From the NCBI GenBank assembly GCA_017642565.1, contig JAGCOU010000005.1:1-23982 (forward strand): DNA of 23,982 bases. Direction: 5' to 3'. The notes below the pieces were generated by a model, which saw only the letters and a list, made by a program, of their open reading frames with translations, was not told the origin of the DNA and made no database searches. The stretch is from Alphaproteobacteria bacterium (lineage in GTDB: Bacteria; Pseudomonadota; Alphaproteobacteria; Rs-D84). Each line of letters begins with the position of its first letter. Position 1 is the stretch's first letter. A program made the position numbers and the translations under genes. Below, piece after piece: positions 5,722 to 12,061 of the stretch.

Positions 5722-5763
5722 GTATTTTTTCCATATACGAAACAAAAAAAGAACTAAAAACGT

Positions 5764-5792
5764 TTGCAATTTTTTTGATTTTAGTTTAGAAT
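5764..5792 (+). promoter_or_regulatory. Promoter of tRNA-Arg
   Basis: TTGCAA (5764-5769), a 17-nt spacer and TAGAAT (5787-5792), ten bases before the tRNA 5' end. Confidence 0.6.
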
Positions 5793-5802
5793 TCTACCCA
5801 AA

Positions 5803-5879
5803 GCGCCCATGGCTCAATTGGATAGAGCAACAGATTTCTAATCTGTGGGTTGCAGGTTCGAGTCCTGCTGGGCGCGCCA
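5803..5879 (+). tRNA. tRNA-Arg(UCU)
   Basis: Acceptor GCGCCCA/TGGGCGC, D arm GCTCAATTGGATAGAGC, anticodon stem ACAGA/TCTGT around TTTCTAA (UCU), T loop TTCGAGT, discriminator G, encoded CCA. Its last 20 bases plus 12 downstream bases are duplicated 181 bp further on, making it a likely integration target. Confidence 0.96.
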
Positions 5880-5891
5880 CAAATTAAAAAA
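5860..5891 (+). repeat. Direct repeat, left copy (tRNA-Arg 3' end), att-like
   Basis: A 32-bp block from the T loop of tRNA-Arg through CCA and twelve flanking bases (ACAAATTAAAA...). It is identical to 6041-6072. A tRNA 3' end duplicated as a direct repeat is the classical footprint of tyrosine-recombinase integration (attL/attR); there is no integrase gene between the copies. Confidence 0.8.
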
Positions 5892-5914
5892 CGGCTTTCA
5901 TGCCGTGTTTTTTT
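5891..5914 (+). terminator. Intrinsic terminator of tRNA-Arg
   Basis: Stem ACGGC/GCCGT (5891-5895, 5902-5906) with loop TTTCAT, followed by GTTTTTTT. It begins at the last base of the left direct repeat. Confidence 0.8.
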
Positions 5915-6040
5915 GTTTGTCGCCAAAGGACGAGAACCGACCAAAGTTGCGAAGCAACGACAGGTTCGACAACAAGTAGATTTGGCAAACACAGTGCAGC
6001 CAAATCGTCACGGTTGCCCCACAGACACAAAGTGTCGAGG
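5915..6040. other. Non-coding GC-richer insert between the tRNA-Arg direct repeats
   Basis: No plausible gene. It is visibly more GC-rich than its surroundings and full of small inverted repeats: GTTGC-GAA-GCAAC, TTTGGC...GCCAAA, and GACAC-AAA-GTGTC just before the right repeat. It may be a relic of an integrated element or a structured repeat. Confidence 0.6.
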
Positions 6041-6072
6041 GAGTCCTGCTGGGCGCGCCACAAATTAAAAAA
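6041..6072 (+). repeat. Direct repeat, right copy (truncated tRNA-Arg 3' end)
   Basis: Identical over 32 bp to 5860-5891. It carries the T-arm 3' half, acceptor 3' strand, discriminator and CCA without the rest of a tRNA, so it is not a gene. The promoter of the next gene begins nine bases later. Confidence 0.8.
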
Positions 6073-6081
6073 AAACAAAAT

Positions 6082-6109
6082 TTGACCTTTTGTTTTTTTG
6101 TCCTATAAT
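6082..6109 (+). promoter_or_regulatory. Promoter of the 114-residue lipoprotein gene
   Basis: TTGACC (6082-6087), a 16-nt spacer and a perfect TATAAT (6104-6109). The predicted start is near 6116, giving a leader of about 34 nt that is mostly A and C, with no clear Shine-Dalgarno. Confidence 0.75.
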
Positions 6110-6149
6110 ACATCGTACAACCAACACAAAAAAAACAAAAAGCGCAACT

Positions 6150-6494
6150 ATGAAGAAATTTGAAAACATAAAATATAAAATAATTATACCCTTCATGTTT
6201 ATTGTTTCTTTCGTTGGATGCAAACGCCCCAACCCGATGGGCAAAGACGTTTATGCAATAGTTAAAGATAAAATCGATCAAACGTATTATCTAGATTTAG
6301 AAAAACAAGAAATACTAATATTACGTATTCAAAGCAAAAACTATAACATTGGCGACACAGTATGGTTTTCTTATGACAAATACACAAAAGAATGGAGAAG
6401 AATCCCAACTTACAATGTTATCAAAGACCCAAAACCTGACTATAAAAACCATGTGATTAAACAACAACAAGAGTTATATCATAAAAAGCGTTAA
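6150..6494 (+). CDS. Putative lipoprotein of unknown function
   Basis: A 114-residue protein starting MKKFENIKYKI. The hydrophobic stretch IIIPFMFIVSFVGC ends in a lipobox-like site with Cys24, so it is probably lipid-anchored after signal peptidase II cleavage. The mature part (KRPNPMGKDVYAIV...) is charged, with alternating strands and a Lys/Gln-rich tail. Family not recognised. The frame is open further upstream, but that extension would begin inside the promoter. The gene stands alone between the tRNA-Arg repeat region and a terminator. Confidence 0.72.
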   Translation: MKKFENIKYKIIIPFMFIVSFVGCKRPNPMGKDVYAIVKDKIDQTYYLDLEKQEILILRIQSKNYNIGDTVWFSYDKYTKEWRRIPTYNVIKDPKPDYKNHVIKQQQELYHKKR

Positions 6495-6497
6495 AAC

Positions 6498-6519
6498 AAA
6501 CCGACCGCATGGTCGGTTT
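6498..6519. terminator. Bidirectional terminator
   Basis: A 9-bp stem, AAACCGACC/GGTCGGTTT, with loop GCAT and T-rich flanks on both strands. It lies between the convergent lipoprotein gene (stop 6494) and the acetyltransferase gene (stop 6522). Confidence 0.87.
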
Positions 6520-6521
6520 AT

Positions 6522-6968
6522 TTATTTCAACTTTTTTCTATAAATCTTGGTTTCTTTGCCCCAATCAAAAACACCAGTTTTAACAAATTCAAAACCAAAC
6601 TTTTCATAAAAATTTTCTAAATCAGTCGCCAAGAAAACTTCATCAAAACCCATTTTTTGTATTTTTTCAAATGTATTCAAAAGCAATTTTTTGCTATAAC
6701 CCTGCCCCCTGTATTTTTCAGCAACAAACAAAGTCCCAATCCACGGTGTAAAACCAAAGTTATCTTTTAATAATTCATGCCGAACCAGAGAATATTCACC
6801 AACAATTTCGCCGTCTTGTATTGCGACAACAATCTGGGGTAAGTCTTCTGTTTTCCAGCCCCCTTCTATATCACAAAACCATTCAACAGCCTCTGCCCAT
6901 TGTGTTTTGAGCAAATTTAACAATCGTGTAAATTCTTTAGAATCTTTAGTTATCGCTTGGAATTTCAT
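6522..6968 (-). CDS. GNAT-family N-acetyltransferase
   Basis: A 148-residue protein, the usual length of a single GNAT domain, which transfers an acetyl group from acetyl-CoA to an amine. The acetyl-CoA binding motif is clear: GTLFVAEKYRGQGYSKKLL, with R-G-Q-G-Y-S at 87-92. After it come a helix and the typical ending FLATDLENFYEKFGFEFVKTG. Residues 45-62 (IVVAIQDGEIVGEYSLV) are the preceding beta hairpin. The start has AAAGGAA upstream. The substrate cannot be read from sequence. Divergent from the pyrophosphatase gene. Confidence 0.88.
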   Translation of the reverse strand: MKFQAITKDSKEFTRLLNLLKTQWAEAVEWFCDIEGGWKTEDLPQIVVAIQDGEIVGEYSLVRHELLKDNFGFTPWIGTLFVAEKYRGQGYSKKLLLNTFEKIQKMGFDEVFLATDLENFYEKFGFEFVKTGVFDWGKETKIYRKKLK

Positions 6969-7059
6969 ATTTTGTTCCTTTGCATTTATTTTAACACAGA
7001 ATACTTTACTTATTCAAATAAAATGCTAAAATTTTCCCATAAAAAAAGGAGAAACAAAA

Positions 7060-7413
7060 ATGGCAGAGAAAGTAAATTCCGTTGATTATCTCGATAAAAT
7101 CGTCACTGTAAAAATGGACAGACCGATTGGGGCTAAACATCCTAAACACGACTTTGTTTACCCCATAAATTATGGTTTTATACCAAATACTATATCGGGC
7201 GATGGCGAAGAATTAGATGCCTATGTTATCGGGCCAACAGAACCATTGGATGAATTTACCGGTCAATGCATAGCAATAATTCATCGAACAAACGAAGAAG
7301 ACGATAAATTAATAGTTTGCCCCACCGGTCAAACTCTGGACAACAAAACCATTGATAAAATGACCGATTTTCAAGAAAAATGGCATAAACATATAATAAT
7401 AAGAAACAAATAA
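7060..7413 (+). CDS. Short family I inorganic pyrophosphatase-like protein
   Basis: A 117-residue protein with the family I pyrophosphatase core: HPKHDFVYPINYGFIP (26-42), then DGEELDAYV (48-56) and a long C-terminal helix. Classical enzymes (about 170-180 residues, Escherichia coli Ppa) hydrolyse PPi using the D-x-D-x-x-D triad. Here the middle Asp is Glu (D-G-E-E-L-D), and the chain is about 60 residues shorter. The same short form with DGEE is, from memory, common in Firmicutes, so this may be a separate branch acquired by transfer; activity is uncertain. The ribosome binding site AAAGGAG is strong. Monocistronic, ending in a shared terminator. Confidence 0.78.
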   Translation: MAEKVNSVDYLDKIVTVKMDRPIGAKHPKHDFVYPINYGFIPNTISGDGEELDAYVIGPTEPLDEFTGQCIAIIHRTNEEDDKLIVCPTGQTLDNKTIDKMTDFQEKWHKHIIIRNK

Positions 7414-7415
7414 GT

Positions 7416-7445
7416 AAAAAAAACGCCCGTTTGGGCGTTTTTTTT
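7416..7445. terminator. Bidirectional terminator between pyrophosphatase and tyrS
   Basis: Stem ACGCCC/GGGCGT (7423-7428, 7433-7438) with loop GTTT, extended by A-run/T-run pairing and ending in poly-T on both strands. It serves convergent genes and overlaps the tyrS stop codon. Confidence 0.88.
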
Positions 7446-8658
7446 ATTTCACATTCACTTTCAAGAAAACTTTTTTACCGCGTTGAACCATGATTGATTC
7501 TTTTGGCTCAACGACATAATCTTTGTCAGTGATTTTTTCACCATCGATTTGAATACCACCCTGCTCTACCATACGGCGCGCTTCGGATTTAGAGTCAAAC
7601 AATTTGATTGCGACCAAAAAATCGATAATTCCCATTGGCCCTGTCATTCCCAAATCAAAACTCGGCACATTGGCAGAATTCGCCCCGCCACCAAACAACG
7701 CACTAGCGGCTTCTATTGCCTGTTGCGCCAATTCTTCACCATGAATCAATTTTGTTATTTCAAAAGCCATACGTTTCTTAGCCGATATTATATCAGTTGA
7801 ACACATCGTGTGTATTTCTTCCATTGGAATATCTGTGAACAAAGCCAACAACATTTCTGTATTTTCATCGGCAGTATTGTAAAAATACTGATAAAAATCA
7901 TACGGTGTAGTTTTATCACGAGCAACCCACAAAGTCCCCTTTTCTGTCTTACCCATCTTTTTACCATCAGCAGTCATCAACAACGGGGAAGTTAACCCAT
8001 AAATTTCACCTTTTTCTTTGCCTGATTCTATATTCATTTTTCTAAACAATTCTGTCCCAGCAACAATATTTCCCCATTGGTCGCTGCCACCTATTTCCAA
8101 GACACAGCCCGCCTCATTATGTAAATGAACAAAATCATAAGCCTGCATCGGCATATAGCCCATTTCCAAGAAAGTCAAACCGCCATTTTCACGACGACGA
8201 GAATATGCTTCGCTCGCCAACATAATATTAACATTAAAGTGCACACAAACAAGGCGCATAAAATCTACATAAGTAAACTTGTTAATCCAATCAGCATTAT
8301 TTAAAATTTCTGTTCCCGGCAAAACGAAATGACTCGCCAATTCGCGTACTTCTGCCAAATTATGTTCTACTTGCTCTTTGGTTAACATTTTGCGCATATC
8401 AGATTTGCCAGTTGGATCGCCAATTAAACTGGTTGCGCCACCAATAACAAGAATTCCACGATGTCCAGCATTTTGCAGATGTCTAAACATACGCAAAGCA
8501 AAGAAATGTCCAATATGTAAACTATCTGCTGTTGGATCAATTCCTAAATAAAAAGTTATTTTTTTGCCACTGTTTAATAATTCCTTTATTTGTTCAGGAT
8601 GAGTCATATCCTTAACAAAACCACGTTCTTGCAGCATATCGAATAATTTTTCTGACAT
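7444..8658 (-). CDS. tyrS: Tyrosyl-tRNA synthetase
   Basis: 404 residues, the normal length of bacterial TyrRS. The enzyme charges tRNA-Tyr with tyrosine using ATP. The class I signatures are present: HIGH at 48-51 (DSLHIGHFFAL) and the KMSKS-equivalent KKMGKT at 233-238. The tyrosine pocket stretch (MQAYDFVHL...EIGGSDQWGN, 171-197) is intact. The C-terminal S4 RNA-binding domain covers about 340-404 (FDSKSEARRMVEQGGIQIDG). The start ATG follows AAAGGAT and lies 12 bases after the stop of a 55-residue gene with which it forms an operon. Confidence 0.97.
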   Translation of the reverse strand: MSEKLFDMLQERGFVKDMTHPEQIKELLNSGKKITFYLGIDPTADSLHIGHFFALRMFRHLQNAGHRGILVIGGATSLIGDPTGKSDMRKMLTKEQVEHNLAEVRELASHFVLPGTEILNNADWINKFTYVDFMRLVCVHFNVNIMLASEAYSRRRENGGLTFLEMGYMPMQAYDFVHLHNEAGCVLEIGGSDQWGNIVAGTELFRKMNIESGKEKGEIYGLTSPLLMTADGKKMGKTEKGTLWVARDKTTPYDFYQYFYNTADENTEMLLALFTDIPMEEIHTMCSTDIISAKKRMAFEITKLIHGEELAQQAIEAASALFGGGANSANVPSFDLGMTGPMGIIDFLVAIKLFDSKSEARRMVEQGGIQIDGEKITDKDYVVEPKESIMVQRGKKVFLKVNVK

Positions 8659-8670
8659 AATTTATCCTTT

Positions 8671-8838
8671 TTATTTAGACCTAGATTTTTCCAAACACTT
8701 TTGCAATTTTTTCTCTAATTCGCGTTTGTATTTTTCCGTAAATATCACCTTTATATTACGAAATTTTCGACCCAAAAAATAATATTCTGTTTTCAAAACA
8801 ATCATATTTTTCGAAACTTTGACAATTTTAGCAGCCAT
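8671..8838 (-). CDS. Small basic protein upstream of tyrS
   Basis: A 55-residue frame starting MAAKIVKVSKNMIVL, rich in Lys and Arg, with the C-terminal half probably a charged helix (EKYKRELEKKLQKCLEKSRSK). No family recognised. It is supported by AAGGAA nine bases upstream of the ATG, a promoter just before it, and a 12-base gap to tyrS. It could bind RNA or be a translated leader for tyrS; neither is shown by the sequence. Confidence 0.55.
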   Translation of the reverse strand: MAAKIVKVSKNMIVLKTEYYFLGRKFRNIKVIFTEKYKRELEKKLQKCLEKSRSK

Positions 8839-8853
8839 CCAAAATTCCTTTGC

Positions 8854-8882
8854 ATCATACTACCAAAATATCATAATTCCAA
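8854..8882 (-). promoter_or_regulatory. Promoter of the small ORF-tyrS operon
   Basis: On the minus strand: TTGGAA (8877-8882), 17-nt spacer, TATGAT (8854-8859). The predicted start is near 8847, leaving just enough leader for the AAGGAA ribosome binding site. Confidence 0.6.
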
Positions 8883-8893
8883 ACAAAAATAAA

Positions 8894-9049
8894 CTATTTT
8901 TGTTTAGAATTTTGTAAATTTGCCAAAGACAAATTCAGTCTTCTTTGGTGTCTAGATACGCAATCAAAATATGAAACATGAGTTCCTGTTTTTGATGTCG
9001 TATAACGAACATGAGCATGTTTCACCAAAGTCACATCGTTTTTCATCAT
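8894..9049 (-). CDS. Small protein behind the tsf terminator
   Basis: A 51-residue frame starting MMKNDVTLVKHAHVRY. It has the most complete Shine-Dalgarno in the window (AAAGGAGG followed by AAAA and ATG). The peptide is polar, with several His, Thr and Arg residues and one Cys; no signal peptide or membrane helix. Family not recognised. It begins only 25 bases after the tsf terminator, with no room for a separate promoter, so it is probably expressed by read-through from rpsB-tsf. An AT-rich hairpin (AAACAAAAAT/ATTTTTGTTT, 8881-8905) overlaps its stop codon. Confidence 0.55.
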   Translation of the reverse strand: MMKNDVTLVKHAHVRYTTSKTGTHVSYFDCVSRHQRRLNLSLANLQNSKQK

Positions 9050-9074
9050 TTTTCCTCCTTTTGATTTTTGACTT

Positions 9075-9106
9075 AAAAACCGCGCTTAAATCAAAGCGCG
9101 GTTTTT
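9075..9106 (-). terminator. Intrinsic terminator of rpsB-tsf
   Basis: A 13-bp perfect stem, AAAAACCGCGCTT with AAGCGCGGTTTTT (9075-9087, 9094-9106), loop of six. On the minus strand it ends in TTTTTAAG. It lies 17 bases after the tsf stop. Confidence 0.9.
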
Positions 9107-9123
9107 ATCTCTTGCTTTGATTC

Positions 9124-9993
9124 TTAGCCTAACATTTTTGCAACTTCATCGGCCAAGTTGTCTTCGCGTTTTTGGATACCTTCGCCCAAGACGTAATAAG
9201 CATAACCAGCCAATTTACCACCGTGTTCTGCAATAACATCTTTAACTTTCTTAGAAGGATCCATAACAAATGGCTGTTCTTCCAAAACAGATTCAGCATA
9301 CCATTTTTGAATACGACCATCGACCATTTTTTCAACAATGTTTTCAGGCTTACCAGCTGTAGCACCAGATTCAATAAACACTTTCTTTTCACGTTCAACT
9401 GCCTTTGGATCAACATCAGCGATTGTCATGAATTCTGGTTTATTAGCAGCAATGTGCATAGCAATTTTATTGCCAATTTCGTCAATACGAGCATCATCAC
9501 CGTCAATACCAACCACTACACCGATTTGACCCATACCTGGGACCAAAGCATTGTGAACATAAGTATAAATATGGTCACCATTAACTTTGGCGATACGGCG
9601 CAAACTCATATTTTCACCAATAGTGGAAATAGTTGCAGCGATGTCATCTTTGACAGCATTCAAAGTTGCTTCGAAATCGCCAGACAATTCCAATGCTTTG
9701 TTTGCAACATCAGCAACCAATTTTTGGAATTTATCGTTTTTCGCAACAAAGTCTGTTTCTGCGTTTAATTCAACAACGCAACCCATGTTATCGCATTTTA
9801 CAACTGTCACCAAACCAGATGCAGCAACACGACCAGCCTTTGAAGCAGCCTTTACAATACCTTTCTGGCGCAACCAATCGGCAGCGGCTTCGATGTCACC
9901 ATTGTTTTCGACCAATGCTTTTTTGCAATCCATCATACCTGCGGAAGTTTTTTCACGCAGTTCTTGAACTAATTTTGCTGTTACTTCTGCCAT
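9124..9993 (-). CDS. tsf: Translation elongation factor Ts
   Basis: 289 residues, within the usual range. EF-Ts is the guanine-nucleotide exchange factor that recycles EF-Tu. The N-terminal UBA-like domain is clear: AKLVQELREKTSAGMMDCKKAL (6-27) and GDIEAAADWLRQKG (32-45). The core follows with CVVELNAETDFVAKNDKF, the contact region for EF-Tu. The C-terminal part contains QPFVMDPSKKVKDVI. It starts 27 bases after rpsB in the conserved rpsB-tsf operon. Confidence 0.97.
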   Translation of the reverse strand: MAEVTAKLVQELREKTSAGMMDCKKALVENNGDIEAAADWLRQKGIVKAASKAGRVAASGLVTVVKCDNMGCVVELNAETDFVAKNDKFQKLVADVANKALELSGDFEATLNAVKDDIAATISTIGENMSLRRIAKVNGDHIYTYVHNALVPGMGQIGVVVGIDGDDARIDEIGNKIAMHIAANKPEFMTIADVDPKAVEREKKVFIESGATAGKPENIVEKMVDGRIQKWYAESVLEEQPFVMDPSKKVKDVIAEHGGKLAGYAYYVLGEGIQKREDNLADEVAKMLG

Positions 9994-10020
9994 TTGTATT
10001 TCCTTTCTTTATACAGTTAA

Positions 10021-10872
10021 TTATTTGTCGGCTTTGTCTGCCAATTTGCTGCGGCGAACTTCGCGAGCTTCGGAAGTTTTTGTTTTTTGTTTTGCTTCTT
10101 TGGCTTTGATTTCGTGTTCATATTCTTCTGCAGCAGCTTCTGCGTTATCAGTTGCTTCTTTTTTACCAGCAGCACCGCCCAATCTTTTTTCGATACCAGA
10201 CAAAATAGCATCTACGAACAAATCGCAATACAATTGAGTTGCACGAGACGCATCATCATTTCCTGGGACAGGATAATCAACCAATTCTGGATTTGCATTA
10301 GTATCGCAAATAGCAATTGTTGGGATATCCAAATTTCTTGCTTCGTGAACAGCATTCAATTCACGTGGCACATCAATAACAATCATTGCCTGAGGAACGC
10401 CGTGCATTTCCAAAATACCACCAAAGATTTCGCGCAATTTAGCAACTTCTTTGGTCATAACGCCGACTTCTTTCTTGGTCAAGCCCAATTTGTCAGCATT
10501 AGCAATATCGTTTTCCATTTTTTTCAAACGGCGAATGCTTTGAGAAACCGTAGTCCAGTTAGTCAACATTCCACCCAACCAGCGATTGTTAACATAGAAT
10601 TGTCCGCAACGTTCTGCTGCATCTTTGACAATATCTTTTGCCTGATGTTTAGTAGCAACGAACAAGATTTTTCCACCTGCTGCAGCAATCGCTTCCAATG
10701 CGACCAGTGAGCGATGCAACAAAGGTGCAGTTTTGTTCAAATTAATAATGTGAATTTTATCTTTAACGCCATAAACGTATGGTGTCATCAATGGATTCCA
10801 GCGACGAGTATGATGTCCAAAATGAACGCCTGCTTCCATTAATTGTTTCATAGTAAAAGTTGGCAATGCCAT
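10021..10872 (-). CDS. rpsB: Small ribosomal subunit protein uS2
   Basis: 283 residues. The N-terminus carries the S2 signature MKQLMEAGVHFGHHTRRWNP, followed by RWLGGMLTNW at about 93-102 and PDxx-type ...VIDVPRELNAVHEARNLDIPTIAICDTN. The last 45 residues form a Lys/Glu/Ala-rich extension (EYEHEIKAKEAKQKTKT...) longer than in Escherichia coli S2; such tails are frequent in alphaproteobacteria. S2 joins the 30S subunit late, near the mRNA exit region. First gene of the rpsB-tsf operon, with a structured leader. Confidence 0.97.
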   Translation of the reverse strand: MALPTFTMKQLMEAGVHFGHHTRRWNPLMTPYVYGVKDKIHIINLNKTAPLLHRSLVALEAIAAAGGKILFVATKHQAKDIVKDAAERCGQFYVNNRWLGGMLTNWTTVSQSIRRLKKMENDIANADKLGLTKKEVGVMTKEVAKLREIFGGILEMHGVPQAMIVIDVPRELNAVHEARNLDIPTIAICDTNANPELVDYPVPGNDDASRATQLYCDLFVDAILSGIEKRLGGAAGKKEATDNAEAAAEEYEHEIKAKEAKQKTKTSEAREVRRSKLADKADK

Positions 10873-10979
10873 GATTTTATCCTTTTTTCTGTTGTTATCC
10901 TCGGTCAGCAGACGTAAAAACCAAAACGCGTTTGGACAGAAATTATGTCCGCTGCCTGTGTTCTTCGCATCAAATGCGT
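10873..10979 (-). promoter_or_regulatory. Structured leader of rpsB, candidate S2 autoregulatory element
   Basis: A leader of about 107 nt on the minus strand, with three perfect small hairpins in a row: CGCAT-CAA-type (10966-10978), GGACA/TGTCC (10934-10950) and CCAAA/TTTGG around ACGCG (10921-10935, sharing two bases with the second). In several proteobacteria S2 represses its own operon through the rpsB leader. The stacked hairpins fit such a role, but I cannot match them to the known consensus by eye. Confidence 0.45.
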
Positions 10980-10985
10980 GCCAGC

Positions 10986-11014
10986 ATAATAAAACAATTT
11001 TATCGAAAAATCAA
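10986..11014 (-). promoter_or_regulatory. Promoter of rpsB-tsf
   Basis: On the minus strand: TTGATT (11009-11014), 17-nt spacer, TATTAT (10986-10991), predicted start near 10979. Confidence 0.7.
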
Positions 11015-11045
11015 GTGGATTATAATAAATTTTCTGAAAATTTTA

Positions 11046-11948
11046 TTATCTTAACCGTTCGAAAACAACCGTGCAGCCACTTTTTGTATAATTGAAATTT
11101 TTAAAATCGCTATCACACATTTTTTTGGCTTTGGCAATATTCTGTTTTTTTATCTCAAACAGCCCATTAAGGCCGGCTTTTTTAAGACTTTGGGCATCTT
11201 CGTTCAACTCTTCAACTAATTCTTCAAAATATTCTGTTGGGTGCATTTCTTCCCAATTCATACCAACCAAGTTATAACACACTATCCGACCACCAACTTT
11301 TACATGTTTTAACAAAGGAAAAATCGTATATAATCTGTCACTAATAGTGTGTCGATAATCAAGAATATTAGACAAATGAATAAAATCATAAGTTCCTGTT
11401 AAATGTCCCGATAAATTGGCAATATCACTCATTATAAAATTATACCGACCTTTTACAATTTTTTGCAATTTTTTGTATTCTCTGTCATCCACCAGATGCG
11501 AATTATCATCTTTGATAATTATCCCATTAGAAAATATTTGCGAACCAGCCATTGAACACATATATTCCCATTCTATTTTTGGTATCATCTTTGATATATA
11601 TTCCATATCCGGAACATGTTGAACATTTTGACACAAACGTAAATTTTTCAACAAATCAATATAGGCAATATGCCCCATACATTTAAGGGCTGCTGTCTTT
11701 ATGTCCATAATGCATTTTGCATTATAACTGATATCAAAAGTATCTACATGTTTTGCGCCATATAAAGAACACCACAAAGGGTGATCACCAGATGCTGCGG
11801 TCACCAGCGCACGATTACAATTTTCCGGAACTAATCGCATTGATTGGCGCAAATCTTCATTAGTAATAACGTATGCCGGGGAATACGGAGAAAACTTGTC
11901 AAGCCTTACACAGTTTTTTGCAACTTCAATATCTGGCACAAAATCCAT
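11046..11948 (-). CDS. SAM-dependent transferase-like protein (DUF3419/BtaA-like)
   Basis: A 300-residue protein starting MDFVPDIEVAKNC; this ATG has AAAGGAT upstream, and the 17-residue upstream extension is rejected. A Rossmann-type nucleotide site is suggested by ALVTAASGDHPLWCSLYGAKHVDTFDISYNA: a glycine-containing loop followed by an acidic residue ending the second strand. The later FIHLSNILDY (about 199-208) and VKVGGRIVCYNL match strands 4 and 5 of class I methyltransferases. The loop, acid and SNIxDY pattern resembles DUF3419 proteins such as BtaA, which transfers the aminocarboxypropyl group of SAM to diacylglycerol in betaine-lipid synthesis. No btaB partner is seen, so the substrate is unknown. 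Divergent from the protease gene, with back-to-back promoters. Confidence 0.6.
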   Translation of the reverse strand: MDFVPDIEVAKNCVRLDKFSPYSPAYVITNEDLRQSMRLVPENCNRALVTAASGDHPLWCSLYGAKHVDTFDISYNAKCIMDIKTAALKCMGHIAYIDLLKNLRLCQNVQHVPDMEYISKMIPKIEWEYMCSMAGSQIFSNGIIIKDDNSHLVDDREYKKLQKIVKGRYNFIMSDIANLSGHLTGTYDFIHLSNILDYRHTISDRLYTIFPLLKHVKVGGRIVCYNLVGMNWEEMHPTEYFEELVEELNEDAQSLKKAGLNGLFEIKKQNIAKAKKMCDSDFKNFNYTKSGCTVVFERLR

Positions 11949-11971
11949 AAACAATCCTTTTATCAAACAAT

Positions 11972-11999
11972 AAAATAACACAAAAACATATATAGTCAA
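11972..11999 (-). promoter_or_regulatory. Promoter of the SAM-transferase-like gene
   Basis: On the minus strand: TTGACT (11994-11999), 16-nt spacer, TATTTT (11972-11977) preceded by TGT as an extended -10. Its -35 is 18 bp from the -35 of the divergent protease promoter. Confidence 0.6.
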
Positions 12000-12017
12000 T
12001 AAAAATTAACAAATATA

Positions 12018-12045
12018 TTGACAAAACAACTATTTAGTATATATT
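12018..12045 (+). promoter_or_regulatory. Promoter of the S8 protease gene
   Basis: TTGACA (12018-12023), a 16-nt spacer and TATATT (12040-12045). The predicted start is at 12052-12053, on or beside an in-frame GTG, so the transcript is leaderless or has a leader of about ten bases. Confidence 0.65.
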
Positions 12046-12061
12046 TATAGTAGTGGTGAGG

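Noticed and set aside
5591..5734. N-terminal extension of the 354-residue protein (starts at 5734 or 5683)
   Set aside because: The ATG at 5590 has GAGGA and begins a textbook signal peptide. The extension would bury it and, at 5734, would start upstream of the promoter. The 5683 start is kept only as a finding.
5915..6040. A small regulatory RNA between the tRNA-Arg repeats
   Set aside because: Several hairpins exist, but no promoter or separate terminator is visible; better explained for now as an integration or repeat relic.
5898..6281. Open frame on the minus strand across the tRNA-Arg repeat region
   Set aside because: It runs over the direct repeat, the insert and the antisense of a lipoprotein promoter and start; there is no ribosome binding site and no recognisable protein.
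9172..9768. Long open frame (198 codons) on the plus strand opposite tsf
   Set aside because: It lies wholly inside a certain tsf gene, has no ribosome binding site, and its Phe/Asn/Ile/Ser-rich product is typical of an antisense shadow.
10087..10710. Open frame of 207 codons on the plus strand opposite rpsB
   Set aside because: An antisense shadow of rpsB with low-complexity Phe/Cys/Ile content and no start signals.
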